NCBI GenBank assembly: GCA_947259975.1 | Contig: CAMYOD010000078.1 | Coordinates: 62,001-126,000, forward strand | Reading direction: 5' to 3' | Source: an uncultured Gammaproteobacteria bacterium | Lineage (GTDB): Bacteria > Pseudomonadota > Gammaproteobacteria > HyVt-429 | DNA length: 64,000 nt | Shown: positions 7,607 through 16,887 of the stretch, piece after piece | How positions within the stretch are numbered: position 1 is the stretch's first letter | How the letters are laid out: each line of letters starts with the position of its first letter | Program-made: the position numbers and the translations under genes | Notes under the pieces: generated by a model | Seen by the model: the letters and a program-made list of their open reading frames with translations, nothing else | Databases searched by the model: none | Told to the model about the DNA's origin: nothing

Positions 7607-8191
7607 CTAACCGATGCGCGACACCTTGAGCAGGCGCACCAGATCCGAACGTATCCCCCTGGGTTCGGCGTTCGGCGGATAGCTCATCATAAGGTTTCCG
7701 AGCGGATCTACAAGAAAAATCCGCTCCGGCGCGGACGTGAATTGGCGCTCCAGCGCGGCAATATTATCCGCCGTACCGGTCAAGGCCAACATCGCCGGAT
7801 GCCGCTCGGTGAGTACCCGCAGACGGTCGTCATCGTCCATCCTGGTAATCACAAAGGCGTACTGCACACGACGGGCATTCTCACTCAACGACAGGCGTAT
7901 CCGTCGCAGCTTGTCGAGATCCTGTTCGCAGGCCGGTGGGCAGCTCGCGGCGGCGAAATAGATCAGGGTCCACTTGCCCTTCAGCTCGCTGAACGCCCGC
8001 GACTCCCCGGCCAGGGTCTGCAGTACGACATCCTGGATCGGGCGGACCGGCTGGACCAGTTCCCCGTAATTGCCGGCACCCGTCGGCCGCCAGAAAAAGG
8101 CGATTACCATGGGCACCACGATCACCGCCAGTATCAGCAACAGCTGGATCTTGCCCGAACCTTCGGATTTCACTGTAACTCTCTGAATCAT
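7607..8191 (-). CDS. SCO1/SenC-like thioredoxin-fold protein
   Basis: 194 residues with one N-terminal anchor (IQLLLILAVIVVPMVIAFFW) and a periplasmic thioredoxin-like domain. The SCO-type CxxxC motif is CPPAC, after FSELKGKWTLIYFAAAS. The copper-binding histidine that true SCO proteins carry near the end, in a (V)DH motif, is not evident: the equivalent region reads ERIFLVDPLGNLMMSY. A thiol-disulfide role in oxidase assembly therefore seems likelier than copper delivery. The start codon overlaps the surf1 stop as ATGA. A similar gene occupies this position in pseudomonad oxidase clusters. Confidence 0.75.
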   Translation of the reverse strand: MIQRVTVKSEGSGKIQLLLILAVIVVPMVIAFFWRPTGAGNYGELVQPVRPIQDVVLQTLAGESRAFSELKGKWTLIYFAAASCPPACEQDLDKLRRIRLSLSENARRVQYAFVITRMDDDDRLRVLTERHPAMLALTGTADNIAALERQFTSAPERIFLVDPLGNLMMSYPPNAEPRGIRSDLVRLLKVSRIG

Positions 8192-8976
8192 TCGCCGTTC
8201 CTCCGCGCACCCGGGTCGTTACCACCTGCCGGCGGCGCCTTGCGACGAAACCCGAGTAATAGATAAATTACCAAGACCGCGACCGCCATACTGAACCACT
8301 GCAATGCGTAGCTTCGGTTCTTGGCGGGTTCCAATACCGGTGGCCGCCATTCGCGCACGTAGCCACCCGCATCACTATCGGCATCGAGCAGAATTACGAA
8401 CGGCTGCACGGGAAATGGCACGGCGGCGGCGTATTCATCCAGATCGAGGCCACTCCAGATGCGCGACCAACCGGGCGTTGGCTGCGCCGGCCCGGTGGTG
8501 GCGTACACATTCTTATGCGGCACCACCGCCAAACCTTCGATGCCCATGGTTCCTTTCGGTGTGCGAGTTGGTGTCGGCTGTGAGCGCTGCAGGTCGTGGG
8601 GAATCCAGCCGCGATTGACCAGTACCCGCACGTCCCCGCCGGGCAATCGCAAGGGTGTCAAAACATGGTAACCGAGCTGGCGGCGATGAATCCGGTTTGC
8701 CAGCAGGATCTGGTAGTCGTCCTCGTATTCGCCCTGCGCACCCACCTTGTAATAGCGCACCGCCTCCGCCGTCAGCGGACGGGCCTCGATTCGCAATGCC
8801 GGACCCTCGCTGCGGGCGGCGTATTCATCTTTGAGCAACTCCTTTTGCCGCGCCCGATCCAATTGCCAGAAACCCAGCGCGGTGAGTGCCGGCACCAGGA
8901 CCGCCGCCGCGAGGGTGGGCAGCAGGCGGGGTCGCAGCCGCCGGGGCGGACCCAAAGGCGCTATCGGGGGCGTCAT
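8188..8976 (-). CDS. SURF1-family cytochrome oxidase assembly protein
   Basis: 262-residue inner-membrane protein with the family layout: one N-terminal helix (LLPTLAAAVLVPALTALGFWQLDRA), a large periplasmic domain and one C-terminal helix (WFSMAVAVLVIYLLLGF). The conserved strings GFWQLDRARQK, VLVNRGWIP and NRSYALQWFSMA are present. SURF1 helps insert heme A into subunit I. The ATG at 8976 is chosen over an upstream in-frame start because the family begins close to the first helix. It is divergent from the small DUF2909 gene and overlaps the SCO-like gene by four bases. Confidence 0.9.
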   Translation of the reverse strand: MTPPIAPLGPPRRLRPRLLPTLAAAVLVPALTALGFWQLDRARQKELLKDEYAARSEGPALRIEARPLTAEAVRYYKVGAQGEYEDDYQILLANRIHRRQLGYHVLTPLRLPGGDVRVLVNRGWIPHDLQRSQPTPTRTPKGTMGIEGLAVVPHKNVYATTGPAQPTPGWSRIWSGLDLDEYAAAVPFPVQPFVILLDADSDAGGYVREWRPPVLEPAKNRSYALQWFSMAVAVLVIYLLLGFRRKAPPAGGNDPGARRNGE

Positions 8977-9045
8977 ATGCGTTTTGCCCCCGTGGCGGAG
9001 GCCGATGCGGTATACTTGCCGACCCGCCCCGGCCGAGGCCCGCAA

Positions 9046-9255
9046 ATGATCGCCAAAGTCATCATCGTCATCATGCTCCTGTTGATCGTCGGGAGCCTGT
9101 TCTCCGCCCTGTTCTTCCTTGCCAAGGACCGCGGCCAGAACGATCGCACCGTTAAGGCGCTGACACTGCGTGTTTCTCTGTCCGTCGCCTTGTTCGCCAT
9201 GCTCATGATCGCCTATTACTTCGATTTGATCACGCCAACCGGGCTTTACCGCTAA
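9046..9255 (+). CDS. Twin transmembrane protein, DUF2909 family
   Basis: 69-residue protein with two hydrophobic helices (IIVIMLLLIVGSLFSALFFLA and LSVALFAMLMIAYYF) joined by a short charged loop. DUF2909 proteins sit in oxidase clusters of many Proteobacteria; their role is unknown. The ATG at 9046 has GAGG about 8 bases before it. The same frame is open much further upstream, but that stretch lies antisense to surf1 and is not credible. It is the only plus-strand gene within the oxidase cluster and converges on ctaE across a bidirectional terminator. Confidence 0.85.
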   Translation: MIAKVIIVIMLLLIVGSLFSALFFLAKDRGQNDRTVKALTLRVSLSVALFAMLMIAYYFDLITPTGLYR

Positions 9256-9288
9256 TTTCCGCGTCGGCCACCGTCGTGGGCCCAGGAA

Positions 9289-9320
9289 TAAAAAAGGCGC
9301 TGCCGCGGCAGCGCCTTTCT
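9289..9320. terminator. Bidirectional rho-independent terminator
   Basis: Perfect 20-base palindrome GGCGCTGCCGCGGCAGCGCC (9296-9315), with an A run on its left and TTT plus T-rich sequence on its right. It lies between convergent DUF2909 (plus) and ctaE (minus), so it can stop transcription from both sides. Confidence 0.88.
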
Positions 9321-9340
9321 CGTTTGAATCGCGTCAGCGC

Positions 9341-10225
9341 CTATATCCAGTACACGAACACGAACAGACCCAGCCAGACCACGTCGACGAAGTGCCAGTA
9401 CCAGGCAACCCCCTCGAAGGCGAAATGATGCTCCGGCGTGAAGTGGCCCTTGATGCAACGAAACAGGATCACGGTCAGCATGATCGCGCCCATGGTGACA
9501 TGGAAGCCATGGAAGCCTGTGAGCATGAAGAAGGTCGCACCATACACACCTGCCTTCAGGGTCAGACCAAGATCTTTGTAGGCGTGCATGTATTCTTCCG
9601 CTTGCAGAAACAGGAACACCACGCCCAACACGACGGTCGCGGCCAGCCAGAAGATCAGCTTGCCACGTTGCCCTTGTTTCAGGGCCCAATGGGCGATGGT
9701 GACGGTCACACCGGAGGCCAGCAGCAGCAAGGTATTGATCGCCGGGATACCCCAGGCGCCAATGGTGGAGAACTGTCCCGCCTCGACGGGCGTGTCGGCG
9801 GCGATCAATGCCGGACCCTTCGGTCCCGCTGTGGGCCAACCCCCTTCGTAGCCCGGCCAGAGCAACTGCTCTTCGGCGCCGGAGGATAACCATGGCACGG
9901 ACAGCTGGCGTACATAGAACAGGGCGCCGAAGAAGGCGGCGAAGAACATGACCTCGGAAAAGATGAACCAGCCCATGCCCAGACGGAAGGACATATCCAC
10001 CTGATCGTTATAAATGCCGCGCTCGCTCTCGCCGATGACCTGCCCGAACCAGCGGAACATCATGTAGATAATGATCGCGGCACCGAGCAACATCAGCCAC
10101 TTGCCGGCGGCCGTCTCGTTGATCATCAGCACGAAACCAAGCGCCATTGTAAACAGGCCCATCGATGTGATGACAGGCCACTTACTCGGCTCTGGCAGGT
10201 AATAGCCACCATTTGCTGCGGACAT
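9341..10225 (-). CDS. ctaE: Cytochrome c oxidase subunit III
   Basis: 294-residue polytopic subunit of the heme-copper oxidase that flanks subunit I and stabilises proton uptake. Family features: PSKWPVITSMGLFTMALGF at the N-terminus, GMGWFIFSEVMFFAAFFGALFY in the middle, and the C-terminal GFHGFHVTMGAIMLTVILFRCIKGHF followed by HHFAFEGVAWYWHFVDVVWLGLF. A good ribosome site (AAAGGGGAG) precedes the ATG. Follows ctaG with a 35-base gap. Confidence 0.96.
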   Translation of the reverse strand: MSAANGGYYLPEPSKWPVITSMGLFTMALGFVLMINETAAGKWLMLLGAAIIIYMMFRWFGQVIGESERGIYNDQVDMSFRLGMGWFIFSEVMFFAAFFGALFYVRQLSVPWLSSGAEEQLLWPGYEGGWPTAGPKGPALIAADTPVEAGQFSTIGAWGIPAINTLLLLASGVTVTIAHWALKQGQRGKLIFWLAATVVLGVVFLFLQAEEYMHAYKDLGLTLKAGVYGATFFMLTGFHGFHVTMGAIMLTVILFRCIKGHFTPEHHFAFEGVAWYWHFVDVVWLGLFVFVYWI

Positions 10226-10260
10226 TGCTAGCTCCCCTTTATCTCAAATACTCTAAGTTA

Positions 10261-10887
10261 TTAACCTTGCGGCGCGGCGTTCACCGCAGACGCGTATACC
10301 GCCGCCTGCTCCCGCCGCGCCCCTGATTCGCTGTGTGCGTATTTCTTGCTCGACACTTTGTCCGCATTGAAAAACGCATAGGACAGGGTGACTGTCGTCA
10401 CATCCTCGGGCAGATCGGGATCCACGACGAAGCGCAACGGCATTTCCATGACCTCACCGGCCTGCAATTCCTGTCGCGTGAAGCAGAAACACTCGGTCTT
10501 CTTGAAATGCGAAGTCGCCTTCAGCGGTGTCACGCTTGGCACTGCCTGACCGGCAATCGGCTCGGCCGCCAGATTGCGAACCACGTAGATGGCGTCCGTC
10601 GCTTCGCCCGGATGTACCCGTATGGACGTCTGCTTGGGCTTGAATTCCCAGGGCAGTCCGCTCATGGCGTTACCGGTGAAAACCACCGTGACCCAGCGAT
10701 CCTTGTCGACTTCATCGACAACCGCCGCCACGGTACTGCGGCCCTGGTCGGTCAGACGCAGTCCGGTCAGATCGCAAAACACGTTGTACAGCGGGACCAA
10801 CGCATAACCGAAACCGAACATGCCGATTACCACCAGCACCAGCTTGCGCAGGGTGCGGCGATTCGCTTGTCTGACATCGGTCGTCAT
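10261..10887 (-). CDS. ctaG: Cytochrome c oxidase assembly protein CtaG/Cox11
   Basis: 208-residue membrane-anchored periplasmic protein that delivers copper to the CuB centre of subunit I. One N-terminal helix (LVLVVIGMFGFGYALVPLYNVFC) is followed by an immunoglobulin-like domain. The copper-binding CFCF motif (KKTECFCFTRQEL) is intact, as is the MPLRFVVDPDLP segment. The start overlaps the stop of the upstream 33-residue gene as ATGA. Confidence 0.95.
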   Translation of the reverse strand: MTTDVRQANRRTLRKLVLVVIGMFGFGYALVPLYNVFCDLTGLRLTDQGRSTVAAVVDEVDKDRWVTVVFTGNAMSGLPWEFKPKQTSIRVHPGEATDAIYVVRNLAAEPIAGQAVPSVTPLKATSHFKKTECFCFTRQELQAGEVMEMPLRFVVDPDLPEDVTTVTLSYAFFNADKVSSKKYAHSESGARREQAAVYASAVNAAPQG

Positions 10888-10985
10888 TGCACGCCCCGAA
10901 TCAGCGTGAAGACAAACAGCGCAACCACGATGATCCCGAGGATCAGCGCGGTGCGTCGCGCCTTGCTGCGTCGCGGGTCTGTCAT
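10884..10985 (-). CDS. Cytochrome oxidase small assembly protein (33 aa)
   Basis: MTDPRRSKARRTALILGI begins a 33-residue single-helix protein with a basic N-terminus, inserted between ctaD and ctaG. Tiny proteins of this form occur at the same place in many gammaproteobacterial oxidase operons and are annotated as small assembly proteins; the function is not well defined. Evidence that it is real: the position, the ATGA overlap with ctaG, and the classic basic-then-hydrophobic composition. It is 40 bases after the ctaD stop. A longer upstream frame overlaps ctaD and is rejected. Confidence 0.72.
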   Translation of the reverse strand: MTDPRRSKARRTALILGIIVVALFVFTLIRGVQ

Positions 10986-11025
10986 GCCTGCAAGCGACAC
11001 CGGTGAGTCTGCAATCGCGATCGTC

Positions 11026-12588
11026 CTACCGCACCTGCGGCGGAGTGGCGAAGGTGTGATACGGCGCCGGCGAGGCCACGGTCCACTCCAGGCCTTCGGC
11101 ACCCTCCCAGACTTGATCGGTCGCCTTCTCGCCACCGCGCATCGCCTTGAACGCCAGGTAGAAGAATATCAGCTGCACCGCGATGGTCGCGAATGCGCCG
11201 ATCGACGAGATCACGTTGAACTCGGCGAACTGCAGGGCGTAGTCGGGGATACGTCGCGGCATACCGGCGAGCCCCAGGAAGTGCTGCGGGAAGAAGGTCA
11301 CATGGAAACCGATAAACGTCAGCCAGAAATGCCACTTGCCGAGCGTCTCGTCATACATGTTGCCGGTCCATTTCGGCAACCAGTAAAAGACGGCGCCGAA
11401 CAAGGCGAACACGGAACCGCCGACGATCACATAGTGGAAGTGCGCGACCACGAAGTAGGTGTCGTGATACTGGAAGTCCGCCGGGGTGATCGACAACATC
11501 AGTCCCGACAAACCACCGAGGGTAAACGTAAACACACCGGCAATGGCCCACAGCATGGGCGTCTCGAAGGTCATCGCGCCGCGCCACATGGTGGAGATCC
11601 AGTTGAACACCTTCACGCCCGTGGGCACCGCAATCAACATGGTCGCGTACATGAAGAACAGTTCACCGGACAGGGGCATGCCCACCGTATACATATGGTG
11701 CGCCCAGACGATGAATGACAGGAACGCGATCGTGGCGGTGGCGAATACCATGGAGGTGTAACCGAACAACGGCTTGCGCGCGAAGGTCGGGATAATCTGC
11801 GAAAACACGCCGAAGGCCGGCAGCACTAGAATGTACACCTCGGGGTGACCGAAGAACCAGAACACGTGCTGGAACATGACCGGATCACCGCCACCGGCGG
11901 CATCGAAAAAGTGCGTGCCGAAATGACGATCGGTCAGCAGCATGGTCACCGCGCCAGCCAGCACCGGGATCGCCGCGATCAGCAGGAACGCGGTGATCAA
12001 CCAGCTCCAGACAAACAAGGGCATTTTCATCAACTTCATGCCCGGCGCCCGCATATTGAGGATGGTGGCAATGATATTGATGGAGCCGAGGATCGAGGAA
12101 ATACCCAACATATGGATGGCGAGAATCGTGAAATCCATGCCGGCACCGCCCTGCACAGACAATGGCGGATAGATGGTCCAGCCCGCAGAGGGACCGCCGC
12201 CGGGGGCCAGAAACGAAAGCAGCAGCAGGCTACCGGCGAACGGCAGGATCCAGAAGCTCCAGTTGTTCATGCGCGGCAGGGCCATGTCCGGCGCGCCAAT
12301 CATCATCGGGATCTGCCAGTTGGCCAATCCCACGAATGCGGGCATGACAAAACCGAAGATCATGATCAACGCATGTACCGTGGTCATCTGGTTGAAGAAG
12401 TGGGGATCCACCATCTGCAAGCCGGGCGCCCAGAGTTCGGAGCGAATCACCAGCGACATGAGGCCGCCGATGACCGCCATGATAAAGGCGAACCAAAGAT
12501 ATAGCGTGCCGATATCTTTATGATTAGTGGTAAACAGCCAGCGGCTAATGCCGGTGGGATGTTCTTCGTGATGTGCTGCTTCTGACAT
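11026..12588 (-). CDS. ctaD: Cytochrome c oxidase subunit I
   Basis: 520-residue catalytic subunit with 12 helices that carries low-spin heme, heme a3 and CuB and reduces oxygen. Key histidines are visible: [12 protein letters not shown] (low-spin heme), [17 protein letters not shown] (CuB His and its Tyr crosslink partner), WAHHMYTVG (CuB pair) and [13 protein letters not shown] (heme a3 and low-spin heme). The start has AGGAG before it. It follows ctaC by 26 bases. The C-terminus shows no subunit III fusion, consistent with a separate ctaE. Confidence 0.97.
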   Translation of the reverse strand: MSEAAHHEEHPTGISRWLFTTNHKDIGTLYLWFAFIMAVIGGLMSLVIRSELWAPGLQMVDPHFFNQMTTVHALIMIFGFVMPAFVGLANWQIPMMIGAPDMALPRMNNWSFWILPFAGSLLLLSFLAPGGGPSAGWTIYPPLSVQGGAGMDFTILAIHMLGISSILGSINIIATILNMRAPGMKLMKMPLFVWSWLITAFLLIAAIPVLAGAVTMLLTDRHFGTHFFDAAGGGDPVMFQHVFWFFGHPEVYILVLPAFGVFSQIIPTFARKPLFGYTSMVFATATIAFLSFIVWAHHMYTVGMPLSGELFFMYATMLIAVPTGVKVFNWISTMWRGAMTFETPMLWAIAGVFTFTLGGLSGLMLSITPADFQYHDTYFVVAHFHYVIVGGSVFALFGAVFYWLPKWTGNMYDETLGKWHFWLTFIGFHVTFFPQHFLGLAGMPRRIPDYALQFAEFNVISSIGAFATIAVQLIFFYLAFKAMRGGEKATDQVWEGAEGLEWTVASPAPYHTFATPPQVR

Positions 12589-12614
12589 TTCGAGTCTCCT
12601 AAAAGATCGAATTC

Positions 12615-13769
12615 TTATTTCCGACGGGCCTTCACGTCCGCAGGCTGAACCACGTCACCGACGCTGTTACCCAACGCATTACGCTCGTAGGTGACCACCG
12701 CGGCAATGTCGACATCGTTGAGCTGCGCGGCAAACGCCTGCATGGCGGTGCCGGGCTTGCCGTTGAGCACGATATCGATATGCGCGTCGACCGGGCCGGT
12801 GGAAATGGGGCTACCGGTGATCGCCGGGAACACATTGGGGATGCCCGCGCCGGTGGCACCGTGACAGGCGACACACTGCGCATAGACTTTCTCACCGCGC
12901 TCCATCAGCTCGGCCTGGGTAAAGGTCTTGCCGGCCTCGGCGGCCATGGCCACCTGCTCGGCCTGCTTGCTTTTGACCCAGGCGTTGAATTCGTCTTCGC
13001 TGACGGCGTTCACGACAATAGGCATATAGCCGTGGTCCTTGCCGCACAATTCCGCGCATTGACCGCGGTAGGTGCCGGGCTCGTCGACCTTGGTCCACAT
13101 GGCATTGATGAAACCGGGAATGGCGTCTTTCTTCACGCCCAGCTGGGGCACCCACCAGGCGTGGAGCACATCCGCGGCAGTGACCAGAAGCTTCACTTTC
13201 TTGTCCACCGGGATAACGACTTCGTTGTCGACCTCGAGCAGGTAGTTTTCGCCCTTCTCCGCCTTGTTTTCGATCTGCTCTCGCGGTGTGCTGAGGTTAC
13301 TGAAGAAATTTACGTCGTGGTCCAGATATTCGTATTGCCACTTCCATTGATAACCCGTGACCTTGATGGTCAGATCGGCATCGCGAGTATCTTCCATCTT
13401 CAGCAGGGTGGCCGTCGAGGGCACCGCCATGCCGACCAGAATCAGGAAGGGAATCACGGTCCACACGACCTCTACGGTCGTGCTTTCATGGAAGGTCGCC
13501 GGCTTGAAGCCCTTGTCTTTTCGATGCTTGAAGATCGAATAGAACATGAATGCGAACACGATCACGAAAATCACTACGCAGATCCAGAAGATCAGCATGT
13601 GCAGCCCATACAGTTCCTGGGCAATCGCGGTCACGGGTCGCTGGAAATTCAGGGCATATTCGGCGAACGCCAGCCCGGAAAACGTGATGAGCACTAACGC
13701 CGCAAACAGGCGTGACGCAATCCCTGTGAAACGGACTCCTGTCAGGCTCTTCTTCTCATTCATCGACAT
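12615..13769 (-). CDS. ctaC: Cytochrome c oxidase subunit II with fused cytochrome c domain
   Basis: 384 residues: signal or first helix, a second helix, the periplasmic CuA cupredoxin domain, then a C-terminal c-type cytochrome. The CuA ligands are visible (HAWWVPQLG, then [13 protein letters not shown] with its C-X3-C). The heme motif is CVACH ([13 protein letters not shown]), with a later Met in the cytochrome domain as likely axial ligand. The fusion defines a caa3-like enzyme that takes electrons through its own cytochrome. The ATG at 13769 has GGGAGAG before it, better than the upstream in-frame start at 13793. First gene of the oxidase operon. Confidence 0.95.
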   Translation of the reverse strand: MSMNEKKSLTGVRFTGIASRLFAALVLITFSGLAFAEYALNFQRPVTAIAQELYGLHMLIFWICVVIFVIVFAFMFYSIFKHRKDKGFKPATFHESTTVEVVWTVIPFLILVGMAVPSTATLLKMEDTRDADLTIKVTGYQWKWQYEYLDHDVNFFSNLSTPREQIENKAEKGENYLLEVDNEVVIPVDKKVKLLVTAADVLHAWWVPQLGVKKDAIPGFINAMWTKVDEPGTYRGQCAELCGKDHGYMPIVVNAVSEDEFNAWVKSKQAEQVAMAAEAGKTFTQAELMERGEKVYAQCVACHGATGAGIPNVFPAITGSPISTGPVDAHIDIVLNGKPGTAMQAFAAQLNDVDIAAVVTYERNALGNSVGDVVQPADVKARRK

Positions 13770-13838
13770 GCTTCTCTCCCCTCGAGATGCCAACAGACAG
13801 TGAAGCGGCTACGGCCGAAAATCCGGCCAACACCCGAT

Positions 13839-14327
13839 TTAATTGTAAGCCTGACCAATGACCCTTCTGAGGTCGTTGGCCAAGGTACCCTTGGCCTCAT
13901 CGTTCAATCCCGTGGCCAGTTCTATTTCCCGGCCATGGGAACGAATCAGCAACTGCGTCGAGCCAGCCAGGGCAATCCGTTTTCTCAATATAACCTTGGC
14001 CCAGTGCGCCTGAAACTCGTGTCGCTCGTCGGTCTTGCCGACGCGCTTGGTCACAAGCAGCCTTCCGTCGCGCACGTCCAGTTGCTCGTAGTCACCGACC
14101 TGCCGCATGAGCAGGTACAGCGACACGCCCACAAGGAGCAGCTCCAACCCGGTAAACGGCAAAATCATCCACGCACCGAACGCGGCAAATGCGACCGCGA
14201 TGGTTAGCGTCACCAGACTGATCGCCACAAACAACGCGAGCGCAGCTCGCGGCGTTAGGGATCGGTTCGGCCGAACTACGCGAAAATATTCCGGTAACCG
14301 GGATTCCGTGACGGTGCTATTTTGCAA
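13839..14327 (-). CDS. DUF2244 domain-containing protein
   Basis: 162-residue inner-membrane protein. Two helices (AALALFVAISLVTLTIAVAFAAFGAWMI and PFTGLELLLVGVSLYLLMR) are followed by a cytosolic beta-rich domain (YEQLDVRDGRLLV, WAKVILRK). DUF2244 proteins commonly precede oxidase operons in Proteobacteria, and their function is unknown. The gene lies upstream of ctaC on the same strand, 69 bases away, so it may be co-transcribed. Confidence 0.85.
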   Translation of the reverse strand: MQNSTVTESRLPEYFRVVRPNRSLTPRAALALFVAISLVTLTIAVAFAAFGAWMILPFTGLELLLVGVSLYLLMRQVGDYEQLDVRDGRLLVTKRVGKTDERHEFQAHWAKVILRKRIALAGSTQLLIRSHGREIELATGLNDEAKGTLANDLRRVIGQAYN

Positions 14328-14553
14328 CGAGCTGGCATGGATAAACTACCTTGCGTCGAAGTCTAGCACGGCGGCAGCGCGGCGCATCCTATACAAACCT
14401 GATAACCGCAGGCAAAAATTCTTATGCGTCGCGAATCCCTCACACCCGCCACGGAATGCGCGCGCAAGCTATCACATGGGGGTGCCTACTTCAACCGGGA
14501 CCGGCCCCGGAAATGCCCCATCAGGACGCTGGGGAATTGCCGTAACTAGCGGA

Positions 14554-15225
14554 TTATCCGGGCAAGTTCAGGAGCCTGCCGGCGGCCTCCGGGGTCGGCG
14601 ACGGCAAGACAGGAATCCGCCCCAACAGCGGCGCCGGGATACGCTGTGTCAGCGCCGTCACGTTCGCCTCCAGGGCGTCCATCGCCGGGTCGAGCTGATT
14701 GGCCACCCAACCCGCCAACTCCAGCCCCGCCGCCCGCACCGCGGCCGTCGTCAGCAATGCATGGTTGAGGCAGCCGAGCCGCAGGCCGACGACCACGACC
14801 ACCGGCAGCGCAATTACGCGCGCCAGATCCGCCATAGTCTCCCGCTCGCTCAACGGCACCGCCCAGCCGCCGATACCCTCGACCACCACATGGGATGCGA
14901 CGCCGTACAGAGCGGCGAAGCGTTCCTGCAAGTATGGCAGTTCGATCGACGACCCGGCCCGCGCGGCGGCGATGTGGGGTGCGATCGGCGCGGCAAACGC
15001 GAGTGGATTGACATCCTCGTAGGCTACGTCCACGTTGCCGCAACGTAACAGTATCTCCGCATCCTCATTGCGCAATCCGCGGTCCGTCGTCTCGCAACCG
15101 CTCGCCACCGGCTTCATGCCGACGGCGCGTGCACCCGTCTCGGCCAACCGCAGCAACAGGGCGCCGGTCACCAGCGTCTTGCCCACACCGGTATCGGTAC
15201 CGGTGACGAACCAGCCGCCGCTCAT
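14554..15225 (-). CDS. bioD: Dethiobiotin synthetase
   Basis: 223 residues. ATP-dependent carboxylation of 7,8-diaminopelargonate to dethiobiotin, the penultimate step of biotin synthesis. The P-loop GTDTGVGKT (residues 8-16) is at the N-terminus; the substrate-binding segment MKPVASGC and the VVVEGIGGWAVPL loop follow. The start overlaps the bioC stop by four bases. Last gene of bioB-bioF-bioH-bioC-bioD. Confidence 0.95.
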   Translation of the reverse strand: MSGGWFVTGTDTGVGKTLVTGALLLRLAETGARAVGMKPVASGCETTDRGLRNEDAEILLRCGNVDVAYEDVNPLAFAAPIAPHIAAARAGSSIELPYLQERFAALYGVASHVVVEGIGGWAVPLSERETMADLARVIALPVVVVVGLRLGCLNHALLTTAAVRAAGLELAGWVANQLDPAMDALEANVTALTQRIPAPLLGRIPVLPSPTPEAAGRLLNLPG

Positions 15226-16103
15226 GTTCGGCCGCGGCGCAGTTGGTCCACCGACACCACAGCCTGTCCGCCGTTGGTACCTGCCGCCCTCGCCACCACT
15301 GGCGCCCAGGCATGACCATAGGACACTTCGTAGGTGCTTGGAATCCGGCCGTCTGCGTCCCGCAACGTCTCGTAGGCCTGGCGAAATTCGCCAAAGCGCC
15401 GCTTACCGGTAAGTCCGTGACGGCGTGCGTGCGCCGCATTGTGCGCGCCCAGCGCCTTGAGATCGCGCAGCACATCCACCACGTTTGCATAGGTCAAAGT
15501 GTAGTGATCCGTGTCCATGACCGGTTCAGCGAATCCGGCGTGCACGAGCACATCACCCAGATCGTGCATGTCGACAAAGTCATGCACATGCACACCATCG
15601 TCCACTGCGCGCCAGGCGTCGCGTAGCTCGCGCAGGGTATCCGGACCGAAGGTCGAGAACATCAACACACCCCCCGGCCGCAACACACGCAGGCATTCGG
15701 CAAACAGTCGTTGCGGATTACACCACTGCAACAGCAGATTAGAAAACAACAGATCGACACTGTCGTCGGCCAGCGGCAGTAACTCCGCGTCCGCGCATAT
15801 CGATGACGAGCGTTTGAACCAGCGGCGCTTCGGCCGGGTGCGCGCCAACATGCCGTGCGCGATGTCCAATGCCAGCACCCGTGCGCGCGGATACTTGTCC
15901 GCCAGCGCGCGCGTGCAATAACCGGTGCCGCTGCCGAGGTCGAGAATGACCCGCGGCGCGATCCGCATGATATCGAGACGTTCCAACATCTGGTCGCCGA
16001 CCTGGCGCTGCAATACCGCTGCCTCGTCGTAGGTCGCGGCGGCACGCTCAAAAGCGGCACGCACCTGCTGTTTATCCAACACTGTCAGCTTGCTTTCCGA
16101 CAA
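15222..16103 (-). CDS. bioC: Malonyl-ACP O-methyltransferase
   Basis: 293-residue class I SAM methyltransferase that disguises malonyl-ACP as a methyl ester so that fatty acid synthesis can build the pimeloyl chain. The SAM-binding motif is ILDLGSGTGYCTRAL at about residues 52-66; the N-terminus (KQQVRAAFERAAATYDEAAVLQRQ) matches BioC. No ATG fits. TTG at 16103 is chosen because AAAGGGG lies about 5 bases upstream and it falls 10 bases after the bioH stop, giving MSESKLTVLDKQQ. Confidence 0.92.
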   Translation of the reverse strand: MSESKLTVLDKQQVRAAFERAAATYDEAAVLQRQVGDQMLERLDIMRIAPRVILDLGSGTGYCTRALADKYPRARVLALDIAHGMLARTRPKRRWFKRSSSICADAELLPLADDSVDLLFSNLLLQWCNPQRLFAECLRVLRPGGVLMFSTFGPDTLRELRDAWRAVDDGVHVHDFVDMHDLGDVLVHAGFAEPVMDTDHYTLTYANVVDVLRDLKALGAHNAAHARRHGLTGKRRFGEFRQAYETLRDADGRIPSTYEVSYGHAWAPVVARAAGTNGGQAVVSVDQLRRGRT

Positions 16104-16113
16104 GGCTACCCCT

Positions 16114-16887
16114 TTACGCCGCCACCGGTGTGTCCACCGAGTTGATGATGTCCACAACGGTCTGCGGATGCGAAATGAACGGTGCGTGACCCGCACCTTC
16201 GATGCTGGTCAATTCCACTTGCGCCAACCGTGCACGCAAAAATTCGCCCGCCGCCACCGGCACCAGACGGTCGCGGCTACCGTGCACCAGATGCACCGGT
16301 GTCGCGAGCTCTTCTAATTGCGCGCGCAGGTCCGCACCCTTGAGTACATCGAGGCCGGCGGCCAATGCGTTCGGCGCCGGCGCACCGAAACGGAACACAT
16401 CCTGGCGCAGACTGCGGATGACGTCTCTGGCGCCCGCATGTGCACCAATCTGCAACGATAGAAAACGCGTCAATGTGCGCTGGTAGTCCTGTTCCAGCTC
16501 GGTCTTGAAATCGTCCAGCACCGCCGCGTCCATGCCGTGTTGCCAGCCGTTGCCATTGACGAACCGGGGCGTCGCCGCAATCAATATCAGTCGCGTGATG
16601 CGTTGCGGCCAGCGCAGTGCGGCGCGCAACGCCACCAGCGCACCGAGTGACCAGCCGACCCAAGTCGCGGTTGTCGGTACCGCGGCGGCCACCGCATCGG
16701 TCAAGGCATCGAGACCCGGGGCAACATCACACGCATGACTGCGCCCGCAGCCGGGCAGATCCGGAATGTGCACACGATGGCGCGCGGCGAGCGTGGCCGC
16801 AAGGTCGCCCCACACCGCGCCGTTCAGACCCCAGCCGTGCAGCAGCACCAGCGGGCGGCCCTGGCCGATTTCGTTACACGCGATCAT
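16114..16887 (-). CDS. bioH: Pimeloyl-ACP methyl ester carboxylesterase
   Basis: 257-residue alpha/beta hydrolase that removes the methyl group from pimeloyl-ACP methyl ester, ending the BioC-BioH detour. The oxyanion segment LLHGWGLNG, the nucleophile elbow GWSLG, the acid in HGSRDRLVP and the base in EGAGHAPFISHP are all present. The ATG at 16887 overlaps the bioF stop (ATGA) and matches the family start; the frame stays open upstream inside bioF but that extension is not credible. Confidence 0.94.
   Translation of the reverse strand: MIACNEIGQGRPLVLLHGWGLNGAVWGDLAATLAARHRVHIPDLPGCGRSHACDVAPGLDALTDAVAAAVPTTATWVGWSLGALVALRAALRWPQRITRLILIAATPRFVNGNGWQHGMDAAVLDDFKTELEQDYQRTLTRFLSLQIGAHAGARDVIRSLRQDVFRFGAPAPNALAAGLDVLKGADLRAQLEELATPVHLVHGSRDRLVPVAAGEFLRARLAQVELTSIEGAGHAPFISHPQTVVDIINSVDTPVAA

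Noticed and set aside
8596-9045. Long N-terminal extension of the DUF2909 frame
   Set aside because: Runs antisense through surf1 and has no family similarity; the ATG at 9046 with GAGG is the true start.
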